Positions 27,283 through 36,125 of a stretch of 64,000 bases of DNA are shown here, one piece after another. Source of the DNA: Bacillota bacterium (GTDB lineage: Bacteria > Bacillota > Clostridia > Acetivibrionales > DTU013). Each line of letters starts with the position of its first letter. Position 1 is the stretch's first letter. The notes below the pieces were generated by a model, which was not told where the DNA came from, ran no database searches, and worked only from the letters and a program-made list of their open reading frames with translations. The position numbers were made by a program, and so were the translations under genes. Where the stretch lies: assembly GCA_023435305.1 (NCBI GenBank), contig JAEYRV010000040.1:8036-72035 (forward strand), in the 5' to 3' direction.

Positions 27283-27465
27283 TTGAATCAGAAACGCGCA
27301 AAACAAATATCATCATCGCCAATTATGGCCAATGTCACCTACGAAGGCACACCTGTCTATATTGAAAGGGTAAATGATATAACAGGGACGGCCTACATAC
27401 ATTCCCTCGATATGCCCGGCATGCGCAAGGAGGTATTCATATCAGAGCTGACAGAAGAACAATAG
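27283..27465 (+). CDS. sspH: Small acid-soluble spore protein, H type
   Basis: This 60-residue protein fits the SASP-H family: NQKRAKQISSSPIMANVTYEGTPVYIERVND. It is made in the forespore; its biochemical role is not well known. An in-frame ORF starts about 100 bases earlier, but AAGGAG lies nine bases before TTG at 27283 and the known family begins here, so I take that TTG as the start. It supports the reading of the host as a spore former. Confidence 0.9.
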   Translation: MNQKRAKQISSSPIMANVTYEGTPVYIERVNDITGTAYIHSLDMPGMRKEVFISELTEEQ

Positions 27466-27570
27466 TCTCATCTGCCCGGAAACGAAGGAAATTTTTGAGC
27501 ATTTGAAACATTATTTTCTAGCTTATGTTATAATATCCTTTGTACGAAAATCGCAAAGGATGTGGGGTCA

Positions 27571-28368
27571 TTGGAGATGGTAAAGCAGCCTGAAGAAGCA
27601 GTCGTCAGCATCAGAGGCCTGAAGAAGAGCTTCGGAGATAAGGAAGTCCTCAGGGGCATCGATCTGGAAATATTCAAGGGACAGATCATCGGCTATATCG
27701 GGCCGAACGGAGCCGGTAAAAGCACGACAGTGAAGCTGATGCTCGGTATACTCGAAGAATTTGAAGGCGAAATAAGGATCTTTGGGGAAGATATCAGAAA
27801 CGGGAGCGTCGAGTACAAACGAAGGATCGGGTATGTCCCGGAGTCAGCCGATGTCTACGACAGCCTCACTGCCAGTGAATACCTCACATTTATAGGCCAG
27901 ATATACGGCCTTGCTCATGATGTGGCAGATGTTAAGGCCTCAAAGCTGATGTCTCTTTTCGGTATCGAGGATGTGTACCAGTCAAGGATATCCTCCTTCT
28001 CCAAGGGCATGAAGCAAAAGCTTCTCATAATATCAAGCCTCCTGCACGATCCTGACATCCTCTTCTTTGACGAGCCGATGAGCGGCCTTGATGCAAACAG
28101 TGTCATGGTGTTCAAGGAGATCATGTCTTCGCTGGCAGCCCGGGGCAAAACGATATTCTACTCGTCCCACATCATGGATGTCGTCGAAAAAATCAGCAGC
28201 AGGATCATATTGATAAGCGGCGGACAAATAGTTGCCGACGGTACCTTTGACGAATTAAAGAAAAAAAGCAGCGAGGGCTCCCTGGAGGAGATATTCAACC
28301 AGCTCACCGGCTTCAACAGGCACAGGGAGATAGCCGATGAATTCATTTCTGTGGTAAAAGGGGTGTAG
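27571..28368 (+). CDS. ABC transporter ATP-binding protein
   Basis: This ATPase has Walker A GPNGAGKST, a signature of the type FSKGMKQKL common in drug and antibiotic exporters, Walker B ILFFDEPMSGLD and the H-loop SSHIMD. It is translated just ahead of its permease, three bases apart. Start choice is uncertain: TTG 27571 is ten bases after AAAGGA; GTG 27562 and ATG 27577 are alternatives. The substrate is unknown. Confidence 0.9.
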   Translation: MEMVKQPEEAVVSIRGLKKSFGDKEVLRGIDLEIFKGQIIGYIGPNGAGKSTTVKLMLGILEEFEGEIRIFGEDIRNGSVEYKRRIGYVPESADVYDSLTASEYLTFIGQIYGLAHDVADVKASKLMSLFGIEDVYQSRISSFSKGMKQKLLIISSLLHDPDILFFDEPMSGLDANSVMVFKEIMSSLAARGKTIFYSSHIMDVVEKISSRIILISGGQIVADGTFDELKKKSSEGSLEEIFNQLTGFNRHREIADEFISVVKGV

Positions 28369-28371
28369 CTC

Positions 28372-30042
28372 TTGAAGGAAATCAGACTTTTAAAGCTTTT
28401 GGACAGATTCAGCGGCATATTCAAACGCATGGGCATAGACTATGACATGCTCAGGCTGATACTTCAGCTTAAGCTTGTTATGGACACCCGGAGGATACCA
28501 ACTGTAATTGCCAATAATGCGAAAAGGAAAGAAGGAAAGAACAACTTCAAATCAAGCCTTTTTATCTATGCTTTTATGGGACTGTTTGCAGCGCTGCTGA
28601 TAGTGAACCCCTTCCCCCTGTTTTATAAAATGAACATTTCGATAGGAATGATAATTTTTCTTCTGATGTCTACAATGATTTCTGATTTTTCTTCGGTGTT
28701 GCTGGATGTCAGAGAAAAAAACATACTGCTGCCAAGGCCGATCACGCCAAAAACCCTTAACACAGCCAAGGTCATACACATCATATATTACCTTTTCTAC
28801 ATCACCATTGCCCTGGCAGGACCATCGCTGGTGATTGGTTCCATCAGGTACGGGCCGGTTTTCTTCATAATATTTTTTATAGAGCTCATCCTTATCTGCG
28901 CTTTTGTTGTGTTTTTCACATCCATACTCTATACATTGATATTAAGGTTCTTTGATGGGGAAAAGCTGAAGGATCTCATCAATTACTTTCAGATAATACT
29001 CTCTGTGGTGATGCTTATATCCTACCAGCTTATAGGACGCATATTTGATATTTCCAATGCGGTGATCACTACATCGTCGCCGGCATGGTGGCATTATCTG
29101 ATGCCTACAGCCTGGTTCGCGGCTCCTTTCTGCCTGTTACTTGAGCATGATCGATCCCTATATAATATATTTCTTAGCATCGCAGCATTAGTCGTGCCGC
29201 TGATATCGCTGGTATTGTATATCAAAGCAGTCGTGCCCCATTTTGAGAAAAACCTGCAGAAGCTCAATACTCAAAACAGCAGAAACAAGGAGTCAGGAGG
29301 AATCAAAGCAGCTGTCAATGAAAAAATCGCCGAGCTGCTGTGTCCCACAGACCACGAGAGGCTGTTCTTCAAATTCACGCAGGATCTGGCAGGAAATGAG
29401 AGGAAGCTCAAGCTGCGTCTGTACCCTTCTTTGGCCTTCGCAGTTTTCATGCCGTTTGTGTTCATGCTCAACTTACTGGGCAGCGGAAAAACAATGGCCG
29501 AAATTTACAACAGCATATCAAACGGCGCATATTACCTGGGGCTCTATTTTACGGGCATCATGCTCGGAAGCGCTGTACTGATGCTGAAAAACAGCGAAAA
29601 CTACAAGGGTGCCTGGATATACAGGGCATTACCTCTTGAATCTCCTGCACCTGTTTTCAAGGGAGCCTTCAAGGGTTTCCTGATCAAGTTCATCATACCT
29701 GTATACCTGTTTACATCTGTAATTTTCGTTATTCTGTGTGGTTTCAGGATTATACCCGATGTTTTGCTGATATTCTTCAATATGATGATATTGATATTGC
29801 TGATTTTCAAATTCTCAAAAAAGGAACTGCCATTCTATAAAGACTTCCAGTACACTCAGGATGGAAATACAACAGGGCTCATCATGCTGTGCTTTTTCAT
29901 AGCAGGACTGCTGGGCGGGGTACATTTCCTCGTCGATCAGGTTCCTTTCGGGGTCACGATAAATATGGCTGTATCGATCCTCGTTGTAGTGATCTTATGG
30001 AAGAGCAGCTTTAAGCTCACCTGGAAGGATGTATCCTATTAA
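28372..30042 (+). CDS. ABC exporter permease with about 12 membrane segments
   Basis: This 556-residue integral membrane protein has about twelve hydrophobic segments. It begins with TTG at 28372, preceded by GGGGTG, three bases after the ATPase stop. It resembles large permeases of putative ABC exporters and partners the ATPase upstream. The substrate is unknown. Its stop overlaps a decayed hydrolase gene on the other strand by four bases. Confidence 0.85.
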   Translation: MKEIRLLKLLDRFSGIFKRMGIDYDMLRLILQLKLVMDTRRIPTVIANNAKRKEGKNNFKSSLFIYAFMGLFAALLIVNPFPLFYKMNISIGMIIFLLMSTMISDFSSVLLDVREKNILLPRPITPKTLNTAKVIHIIYYLFYITIALAGPSLVIGSIRYGPVFFIIFFIELILICAFVVFFTSILYTLILRFFDGEKLKDLINYFQIILSVVMLISYQLIGRIFDISNAVITTSSPAWWHYLMPTAWFAAPFCLLLEHDRSLYNIFLSIAALVVPLISLVLYIKAVVPHFEKNLQKLNTQNSRNKESGGIKAAVNEKIAELLCPTDHERLFFKFTQDLAGNERKLKLRLYPSLAFAVFMPFVFMLNLLGSGKTMAEIYNSISNGAYYLGLYFTGIMLGSAVLMLKNSENYKGAWIYRALPLESPAPVFKGAFKGFLIKFIIPVYLFTSVIFVILCGFRIIPDVLLIFFNMMILILLIFKFSKKELPFYKDFQYTQDGNTTGLIMLCFFIAGLLGGVHFLVDQVPFGVTINMAVSILVVVILWKSSFKLTWKDVSY

Positions 30043-30383
30043 CGTACATCCTTAAGAACAATATACCTGCTCAGAAAATCAGCCACACGTGTAACATACG
30101 TTTTATAGTCGACTTCGCTTGCAAGACCATGCCCGGCATCAGGTATGATCAGCAGCTCTTTTTCGCCTGCAGCTGCATCATAAAGCTGCTTCACCATTTC
30201 GTGGGGCACAAACATGTCGCCTCCCCCATGTATAAATAAGATTGGCAATCCGGTTTTTTTCACCTGCTCCAACGCAGATGCTTCTTTGAAAAAGGACCCG
30301 GCTATGAGTTTGGTCAAAAGGCTAGTTGAGTAAAGAAACGGGAATGCGGGCAGATGGTACAGTCGTATAATTATAACACTTCA
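30039..30383 (-). pseudogene. 3' remnant of an alpha/beta hydrolase
   Basis: The open frame from about 30383 to 30039 reads as the last third of a Bacillus-type alpha/beta hydrolase: FKEASALEQVKKTGLPILFI, HGGGDMFVP and DAGHGLASE. The acidic and histidine parts of the catalytic triad are present, but the nucleophile elbow (GxSxG) is missing. A TGA blocks the frame upstream, and sequence further up (30384-30530) shows no related coding. The frame contains the homologous-looking segment YHLPAFPFLYSTSLL before the first possible start, so the gene was cut, not simply short. Confidence 0.7.
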
Positions 30384-30533
30384 GCTCAAACTCCCACAAT
30401 TCAACTATCCCCTGAAACCGCATATGTATTGTCAGCCAGTATAAAGGCAATACTCTGTATATGGTTTCCAGCTGCACATATATGCATGGACATGCGAATA
30501 TTATTGTATTGACCGATCATTGTGGAGGTAAAC

Positions 30534-30707
30534 ATGAGCTTATATGAATTCAAATACAAATACACCCTTATTGGAAGATTTGTCAAGAAACTAAATGCCG
30601 AGGATATCCCCGGCAATATAAGGCCAATCATGCTAAGGCTATATGCAAGCTCTCTGAAGATCCATCTCACGGACAAAATGGCACAGGACCTGCTTCTATC
30701 TGCTTAA
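30534..30707 (+). CDS. Possible small protein, 57 aa
   Basis: A GGAGG ribosome binding site lies six bases before ATG 30534. The product is basic and soluble (MSLYEFKYKYTLIGRFVKKL) and unlike any family I know. It is convergent with, and overlaps by four bases, the downstream membrane protein gene. It could be genuine or chance. Confidence 0.4.
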   Translation: MSLYEFKYKYTLIGRFVKKLNAEDIPGNIRPIMLRLYASSLKIHLTDKMAQDLLLSA

Positions 30708-31084
30708 TCCTTATTCGTTTCCCCGCTCCTGCTGTTTGACTGGACCACGCCGCGGATCATCAGTCCTATGCCAACAGCCGTACATCCAAACATAAGTAAT
30801 GTAATATACAGGCTTGTGGGCTTGAAATAGATTTCCAGTCCCATCAGCAATCCAAGCAGTATCGTGGCCAGACCAAAGCCTATCAGTATCCAGCCCCATA
30901 TCTGTTTTTTCATTGCGAATAAGAGTATTATACCGATCAGGACAGGGATCAGCAGTATTCCGAAAGGAGGATTATACCCGCCTGTCAATCTGCCCAGATT
31001 AAAGCCCGTTCTGACAACGGTGTTTTGCGTTATGAGAAAGACACCCAATACAAAAAAGGCTATTCCCGCAAGCAGATTCTTCAT
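30704..31084 (-). CDS. Four-segment small membrane protein
   Basis: This 126-residue protein has four hydrophobic segments with short loops, one with a PPFGILLIPVLIG pattern. ATG 31084 follows GGAGG and GGGGG motifs; a longer frame upstream lacks support. It is the last gene of a possible marR-hydrolase-membrane protein block. No function can be assigned. Confidence 0.68.
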   Translation of the reverse strand: MKNLLAGIAFFVLGVFLITQNTVVRTGFNLGRLTGGYNPPFGILLIPVLIGIILLFAMKKQIWGWILIGFGLATILLGLLMGLEIYFKPTSLYITLLMFGCTAVGIGLMIRGVVQSNSRSGETNKD

Positions 31085-31141
31085 GATCCCCCTACCTCCA
31101 TTCAACGATTTGCGCAAATATATGCGCACTGTTAAATATTA

Positions 31142-31960
31142 TCAAAATTCACTCACTCTTTCAAGCCATTCCATGACAAGGGCATTCATCAGCTCATCCT
31201 GCTCGATCTGAAGATTATGTCCTGCCTTGTCCAGTACGGCAAATGTTGCTCTTGGGTAGTTGTCAAGAATATTCCATGCATCCTTGTATCCCACGCAGGA
31301 ATCCTGGCGCCCCATCAGAAAAAGCGTTGGCTTGCTGAACTTTTCCGGAAGTCTGTCACAATCAAATGAGAATACATAATCACTGTTAAGGATGCTGTTC
31401 AGAAAAAATTTGTTCCCTAATGCTATACCGGAAAGGATCTCGTCCCTGTATCTCTCCCATACCCTTCTGCTCTGCACGACATGCATTGAGGAAAACCCAT
31501 CCGCCACATCTGGATCGAGTTCCTGCAGCAGCGTTTCATCCCTGCTCAGCACAACATGTTCCGGTACATTGCGGTCAGCATTATTCGTGACGATTGCCGG
31601 ACACAGCAGAAAAAGTCCGTCGATCCTTTCGGCCATTTTGTATACCAGGCCTCTGGCCAGTAAACCCCCATATGATTCACCGGCAAGTATGAAATTCTCA
31701 TTTGGTATGACTTTATCGATGAACCCGGTGATGATGTCCAGCATATGGTCCGAATTCCTTATCCAGTCCCCACACTCTGACCTGCCCATGCCAGGCAGAT
31801 CCATGTATATTCTTTTGTAACCGTCCTTTTCATTGAATATTGGTTCCATGCAGCCGGACATCAGCCTGTGGTCGACACTATAGCCATGGAGCAGTAAAAT
31901 TGGCTTCCCATCACCTTTTACCTCATAGTTGATCGACAACCCTCTAATTATACATTCCAT
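31142..31960 (-). CDS. Alpha/beta hydrolase under MarR operator
   Basis: This 272-residue alpha/beta hydrolase has the HGYSVDHR oxyanion segment, the nucleophile in GESYGG (S96), an acidic residue in GRQDSCVG, and a histidine in KAGHNLQIE. There is no signal peptide, so it acts in the cytoplasm. Its substrate is unknown. A ribosome binding site, AGGGAGG, lies eight bases before ATG 31960. A near-perfect copy of the marR palindrome lies upstream (31984-32001), so it is probably repressed by the MarR protein encoded next door. Confidence 0.92.
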   Translation of the reverse strand: MECIIRGLSINYEVKGDGKPILLLHGYSVDHRLMSGCMEPIFNEKDGYKRIYMDLPGMGRSECGDWIRNSDHMLDIITGFIDKVIPNENFILAGESYGGLLARGLVYKMAERIDGLFLLCPAIVTNNADRNVPEHVVLSRDETLLQELDPDVADGFSSMHVVQSRRVWERYRDEILSGIALGNKFFLNSILNSDYVFSFDCDRLPEKFSKPTLFLMGRQDSCVGYKDAWNILDNYPRATFAVLDKAGHNLQIEQDELMNALVMEWLERVSEF

Positions 31961-31983
31961 ACATAATTCCTCCCTTATATATT

Positions 31984-32001
31984 TAGTTTGACATCAAACT
32001 A
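31984..32001. promoter_or_regulatory. MarR operator upstream of the hydrolase
   Basis: TAGTTTGACATCAAACTA differs from a perfect palindrome only at the centre. It matches the palindrome in the marR promoter (32448-32467), and lies 24 bases before the hydrolase start, probably overlapping its promoter. Confidence 0.8.
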
Positions 32002-32015
32002 TCATGACAAAAAAC

Positions 32016-32438
32016 TCACAGGTTTCTGTAGATCTTCTCTAAGATCCTTAACAGCTCATCCCTATCGCTGTCTGGAATGTCCTTATACAAAGTCTCTATT
32101 ATGTCATCCGAGATTTTATCAAAAACCGGCTTGAGCGAAATACCCTTTTGGGTCAGCGTCACATATACGATCCTTGTGTCCTCGGTGCCTCTTTCCTTCC
32201 GGACATATCCCAGACCCTCAAGCTTCTTAACAAGCGCTGTGACTGTGGATTTGTCCCTGTCGATTTTCCCGGCTATCTCCGCCATGGTCATCCTTTGCCT
32301 GCTAAAGAGTGCATAAAGGATATCCCCATGGGATGTCACAATGCCATCCATGCCCTGCCTGGACATCTCCAGCTCGATATGCCTGTTTACCTTCGCCCTG
32401 ATTTTTGAGATCAGTGATATTATATCTGTAGTCGTCAT
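32016..32438 (-). CDS. MarR-family regulator with leaderless-type promoter
   Basis: This 140-residue regulator has a winged helix: MTMAEIAGKIDRDKSTVTALVKKLEGLGYVRKERGTEDTR. MTTTDIISLI starts at ATG 32438, chosen because the promoter -10 ends six bases upstream, placing the transcription start at or next to this codon. No ribosome binding site precedes it. The longer frame reading through the promoter would not be transcribed. The regulator likely represses itself and the hydrolase through the palindromes at 32448-32467 and 31984-32001. Confidence 0.9.
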   Translation of the reverse strand: MTTTDIISLISKIRAKVNRHIELEMSRQGMDGIVTSHGDILYALFSRQRMTMAEIAGKIDRDKSTVTALVKKLEGLGYVRKERGTEDTRIVYVTLTQKGISLKPVFDKISDDIIETLYKDIPDSDRDELLRILEKIYRNL

Positions 32439-32444
32439 ACAATT

Positions 32445-32473
32445 ATTATAGTTTGATATCAAACTATTGTCAA
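32445..32473 (-). promoter_or_regulatory. marR promoter with operator in the spacer
   Basis: TTGACA (32473-32468), a spacer of exactly 17 bases and TATAAT (32450-32445) form a perfect consensus promoter. The perfect palindrome ATAGTTTGATATCAAACTAT (32448-32467) fills the spacer and overlaps the -10. Confidence 0.9.
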
Positions 32474-32564
32474 TCCCCTTTCCCAATAACATTTTCAGGA
32501 ACACTTCTCTCAGGACACTCGTCAAATGTGTATAAAATAATCATAAACTAACGAGGTGAATTAT

Positions 32565-33239
32565 ATGAAGAATAAATTATTAGCTTTAGTTTCAGCAGCA
32601 GCAATAGCTTTTTCCATAACAGCAAATTCTTTTGCATTGGGTACTGCCTTCAAAGACATCGATAATGTAAGCTCAAAGGAGAAGATCATAGCGCTTCAAA
32701 ATAAGGGAGTGGTCCATGGAACCGCTGACGGTGTTTTTTCTCCGGACAGCAAGGTCACGGCTGCTCAGAGCATTCAGCTTTTAGTAAGGGCATTTGATTT
32801 GAATCTGGACACCGTTCGCTTTATTAAGGAACCAAAAGCAACGGATTATTTCAGCAAGGCCAATGATAATGCCTGGTACGCCGAGGCCTTGATCATAGGC
32901 TCGGTCAGAGGTCTCGAATTCCCGGGGGACATGGACCCTGAGCATGTAATGACAAGAGAAGAGTACACATATTATTTGATAAACGCGGCTGAAAACTACG
33001 GGCAGCTTCCGAATATTAAGCTGGTGCCGACTGAAATCGCGGACGGTGATAAGATCACAGCCGACTACAGCGGAGCAATACAGCGTGCTTTGAAATACGG
33101 TGTTACAAGTTTGGATAAAGAAGATAATTTCAATCCAAAGGATTTGCTGTCAAGAGCAGAAGCAGCTGAGATGCTGTATAACACATTGGAGTATCTGAAG
33201 GCTCACCCATCGCAAGACTCTGAACCCATAAATAATTGA
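32565..33239 (+). CDS. Small exported SLH-repeat protein
   Basis: This 224-residue protein has a signal peptide (cut near residue 25) followed by three SLH-like modules: FKDIDNVSSKEKIIALQN, then YFSKANDNAWYAEALII, then DYSGAIQRALKYGVT. Nothing else is present, so it is an anchor or a free S-layer-associated protein that binds cell-wall polymer. GAGGTG precedes ATG 32565. It is separate from the main S-layer locus at 50.7-59.2 kb. Its own terminator follows. Confidence 0.87.
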   Translation: MKNKLLALVSAAAIAFSITANSFALGTAFKDIDNVSSKEKIIALQNKGVVHGTADGVFSPDSKVTAAQSIQLLVRAFDLNLDTVRFIKEPKATDYFSKANDNAWYAEALIIGSVRGLEFPGDMDPEHVMTREEYTYYLINAAENYGQLPNIKLVPTEIADGDKITADYSGAIQRALKYGVTSLDKEDNFNPKDLLSRAEAAEMLYNTLEYLKAHPSQDSEPINN

Positions 33240-33262
33240 TCTGTAAGTAGTGTTGCATAAAG

Positions 33263-33293
33263 AATGGCCCAAATAATGGGCCATTTTATTTTT
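33263..33293 (+). terminator. Terminator after the small SLH gene
   Basis: AATGGCCC pairs with GGGCCATT around a short loop and is followed by TTATTTTT. Confidence 0.92.
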
Positions 33294-33330
33294 GACTCTC
33301 TTTCTATGTATGGTATTATTGCTTATCGAC

Positions 33331-34323
33331 TTACGATGACGCTGCTGCCGCCGACGCACTTGCTGCTGCCGCAGCTGATATTGCCGCAGTCTGCTGGGCT
33401 ATGATAATCGCTGCAATACTATTTCCCAATGTCACCTGTAACAGCCCTTTCTCAACACCCTCAAGATAGTAGTCCGAAACCAGTGAAGCAGCCAGGATCG
33501 ATCTGGTATTCCTGTCAAGGCTCCAAAAACCAAACCCGTCTTTAGTATAGATGTAGTCGTAGACCTGCTTTACTTCTTCCACGATTTTGTCAGCATCAGG
33601 TGCAATAAGCGACAGTACTCCTACTGAGGCCAGACCAAAATAATTCAGGTTGCATTTCCTGTCCTTGAGTTCTTTGAATATCTTTATTGCCTTATGGCAT
33701 TTCAGCTGTGTTTCCTCTTCGCCCAAAGCCAATACATGCGACAAAGTCTGAAGATAATTGCCCTTGTACATGCCTCCTCTATTGAGAGTGTGGTAGCAGC
33801 TTTCGATTTCCTCCGATGTAGTTTCCACATCCATATCGGTAGTCGCCAGTATTGCGGCATGGACATAATCATCTGTGGATGTTATCCAGAAATGCTTTTC
33901 CCGCATTTTCTTATAGAATGCTTTCATTCTATCGATCCTGTGATCCCACTCTTCGGCAGGCACTGTCTTTGCTATTGTAAATGCGCTCAATGGCAGCTGT
34001 GTACTGTATTGGAAGCCCGAATCCCTGAGTTTTTTATACAGATCTGCCACATTCGCAAACATCTGCTGATAATTATCCTCCAGGCATAACAGACTGGATA
34101 TTATCTGCAGGTTTGTCCCCCTGAATTGAGATACCCAGCCTGTTTCTTCCTTCAGGTGCTTTCTGACATCACGGAGCAAATCGGGATTTACCCTTACACC
34201 TTTTGTCGTATGGACCATGGCCCCGAAGTGATTTACCAGGCTGCCCTCCCACTTGAAGTTTCTCTTGAGTATCATATAGTTTTCTGCCAACAAATCAGCT
34301 TTCTGTTTTAATAACTCGTCCAT
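33331..34323 (-). CDS. DUF4003 family protein
   Basis: This 330-residue protein has the DUF4003 pattern: helical repeats throughout with short motifs such as FGLASVGVLSLI, and a C-terminal tail (about 300-330) almost wholly A, S, I and Q. No catalytic residue can be named. It lies between the SLH gene and a second marR region and has no clear partner. Function unknown. Confidence 0.82.
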   Translation of the reverse strand: MDELLKQKADLLAENYMILKRNFKWEGSLVNHFGAMVHTTKGVRVNPDLLRDVRKHLKEETGWVSQFRGTNLQIISSLLCLEDNYQQMFANVADLYKKLRDSGFQYSTQLPLSAFTIAKTVPAEEWDHRIDRMKAFYKKMREKHFWITSTDDYVHAAILATTDMDVETTSEEIESCYHTLNRGGMYKGNYLQTLSHVLALGEEETQLKCHKAIKIFKELKDRKCNLNYFGLASVGVLSLIAPDADKIVEEVKQVYDYIYTKDGFGFWSLDRNTRSILAASLVSDYYLEGVEKGLLQVTLGNSIAAIIIAQQTAAISAAAAASASAAAASS

Positions 34324-34441
34324 AAAAGCACCTTAACAATATTTTACTCTCAACTGCTTGCTTACTCATTATACCAATGAGGTCAAGTAAAGGTCTGCAA
34401 ATTTCTTACTATGTCATTACAGTTTTTACTATACCTGTTCT

Positions 34442-34816
34442 TTATATAAAGGAGCCAACAATAAGCAGTACTATTGTTACAGCAGCAAAGCCAAAAGTCT
34501 TCCAATACCTATAGTACAGCACCTCCGTTATCCCATAGACCACAAGCAATGACAGCGCAATTGTTATTGGTGTGCTCAGATATGTACGTAAGATATATGA
34601 AAGCAGAGATACCGTAAATAAGACCGCTCCGACAACCAGCATACATATTGCCTTCACTTTTATCTGCTTATCTGTAACAGAAGGCGGCAGCTCGCTATGC
34701 TGCTTTCTCGCAAGTATTAATCCATTCTTTCTGGTCAAATACATTGTATTAGTAATAATCTGAAATGATCCCAGCGCTATAAGCAATGCTCTTATTATTT
34801 CATGTTTCCAGCTCAT
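34442..34816 (-). CDS. Small membrane protein coupled to MarR gene
   Basis: This 124-residue protein has four hydrophobic segments, with a basic loop (LTRKNGLILARKQHSELPP). It starts inside the end of the upstream marR gene; GGGAG lies seven bases before ATG 34816. Overlap suggests co-expression and probable control by the regulator. Function unknown. Confidence 0.78.
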   Translation of the reverse strand: MSWKHEIIRALLIALGSFQIITNTMYLTRKNGLILARKQHSELPPSVTDKQIKVKAICMLVVGAVLFTVSLLSYILRTYLSTPITIALSLLVVYGITEVLYYRYWKTFGFAAVTIVLLIVGSFI

Positions 34817-35246
34817 CATGATTCTCCCTTGATAAATTCTTTATAATTTTGTTCAATGAATCGTACAGCCTTTGTACCTCATACTGATCCATACCTTCCA
34901 ACGCCTCGCCGGTGACCGCTTTAGCCCTGGCCTCGATTTCTCCGATGATCTTTTTCGCTTTCTCCGTAAGATGCACCACATATGACCTTCTGTCAACAGG
35001 GTCCAAATTTTTTTCTGCGTATTCCTTTTCCATCAGCTTGTAAATTACGGTGCCGATAGTTGCCCGGTCACTCATCAGCTCTTCTGCGATCTGGGCCTGA
35101 GTTAATTCCTTTTTTGTATCCAGCAGCTTCAATACGGCCCATTGGGATGTAGTAATATTGTACTTTTCCAGTTCATGATCCATCCTTCTTTTTATGAACC
35201 TGGCGCTTGTGTTTAAAAGATACCCTAGAATCTTATGAATTTCCAT
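34800..35246 (-). CDS. MarR-family regulator (second)
   Basis: This 148-residue winged-helix protein has LTQAQIAEELMSDRATIGTVIYKLMEKEYAEKNLDPVDRRS in the DNA-binding part. It is upstream of and overlaps a membrane-protein gene. A 39-base inverted repeat at 35265-35303 precedes it and is a likely operator for autoregulation. The ligand and other targets are unknown. Confidence 0.9.
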   Translation of the reverse strand: MEIHKILGYLLNTSARFIKRRMDHELEKYNITTSQWAVLKLLDTKKELTQAQIAEELMSDRATIGTVIYKLMEKEYAEKNLDPVDRRSYVVHLTEKAKKIIGEIEARAKAVTGEALEGMDQYEVQRLYDSLNKIIKNLSRENHDELET

Positions 35247-35264
35247 ATATCATGACCGCCCTAA

Positions 35265-35303
35265 TATTAGTATGTATACATACTGTATGTACACACACTA
35301 ATA
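35265..35303. promoter_or_regulatory. Large inverted repeat upstream of second marR
   Basis: The arm TATTAGTATGTATACATAC (19 bases) is repeated in inverted form with two mismatches, with one base between arms. Each arm itself contains a shorter palindrome, GTATGTATACATAC. It is a likely MarR operator. Confidence 0.75.
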
Positions 35304-35342
35304 TACACAGATTTTTCCACTATGTCAATATTAAGTTCTCAT

Positions 35343-36125
35343 TCAGGCTTCATTTAAGAATACCCAGGGGCAAAGTGCTTTTTCAGCCACATCGATCACC
35401 TTGAAAATAACTGCCCCCATAATGCTCAGCGTAAGTATACCGGCAAACATCTGGACATAGTCAGCCATTATCCAGCAGTTCATTATGAAGTAGCCTATAC
35501 CGAACCGTGTAGCAAAATTCTCACTGAAAAATAATGCGGCAATGCTTATTCCAATGCTGACTCTCAACGCCGAGATGATTTTAGGTAAAACCGAGGGAAA
35601 TACCAGATGGATATATGTTTGTTTTCTGCTCAGCCCCAGGGACTTAACTGAAAATGCAAGCTCAGTTGGTATTTCCTTAACTCCGTCCCTTGTTGCCAGC
35701 ATTATCTGAAAGAAAATTATCGTGGTTATGAGTATTATTTTAGTAATGTCACCAAGCCCGAATAATATCATGAATACGGGCAGGAAAGCTATCTTGGGAA
35801 GCGGGTACAAAATGTAGGCAATCGGTGAAATGATAAAATCCGCTGCCTTATTCATACCTGTCAGCAAACCCAGAGTCACACCAAGTATCATTGATATTGA
35901 TACTGCTGCAAGGATCCTCATAAAGCTATATAGTACATGCCGCAGCATATCTCCCTGAATGAGGCGGATAAACTCAACAGCTGTCGCATATGGGCTTGGT
36001 ATGATGTTCGAATTGACTGTCAAATGAAGTATATACCATAGCAGTAGAATAACTACAGAACCATATATTGTTCTGCTATAAGCAAAGTTCTTCAGTACAT
36101 TAACTATTGCATTCCGTCTTTTCAT
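35343..36125 (-). CDS. ABC importer permease, SsuC/TauC/NitT type
   Basis: This 260-residue permease has six membrane segments and the EAA-like cytoplasmic loop (KSLGLSRKQTYIHLVFPSVLPKIIS). It is the third gene of a binding protein-ATPase-permease operon whose genes overlap by four bases at each junction. Transporters of this type take up sulfonates, taurine, nitrate or pyrimidine precursors. Which one applies here cannot be told from the sequence. Confidence 0.9.
   Translation of the reverse strand: MKRRNAIVNVLKNFAYSRTIYGSVVILLLWYILHLTVNSNIIPSPYATAVEFIRLIQGDMLRHVLYSFMRILAAVSISMILGVTLGLLTGMNKAADFIISPIAYILYPLPKIAFLPVFMILFGLGDITKIILITTIIFFQIMLATRDGVKEIPTELAFSVKSLGLSRKQTYIHLVFPSVLPKIISALRVSIGISIAALFFSENFATRFGIGYFIMNCWIMADYVQMFAGILTLSIMGAVIFKVIDVAEKALCPWVFLNEA

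Noticed and set aside
30401..30676. Minus-strand open frame of 91 codons
   Set aside because: No ribosome binding site and an unconvincing sequence; it overlaps the candidate small gene on the other strand.
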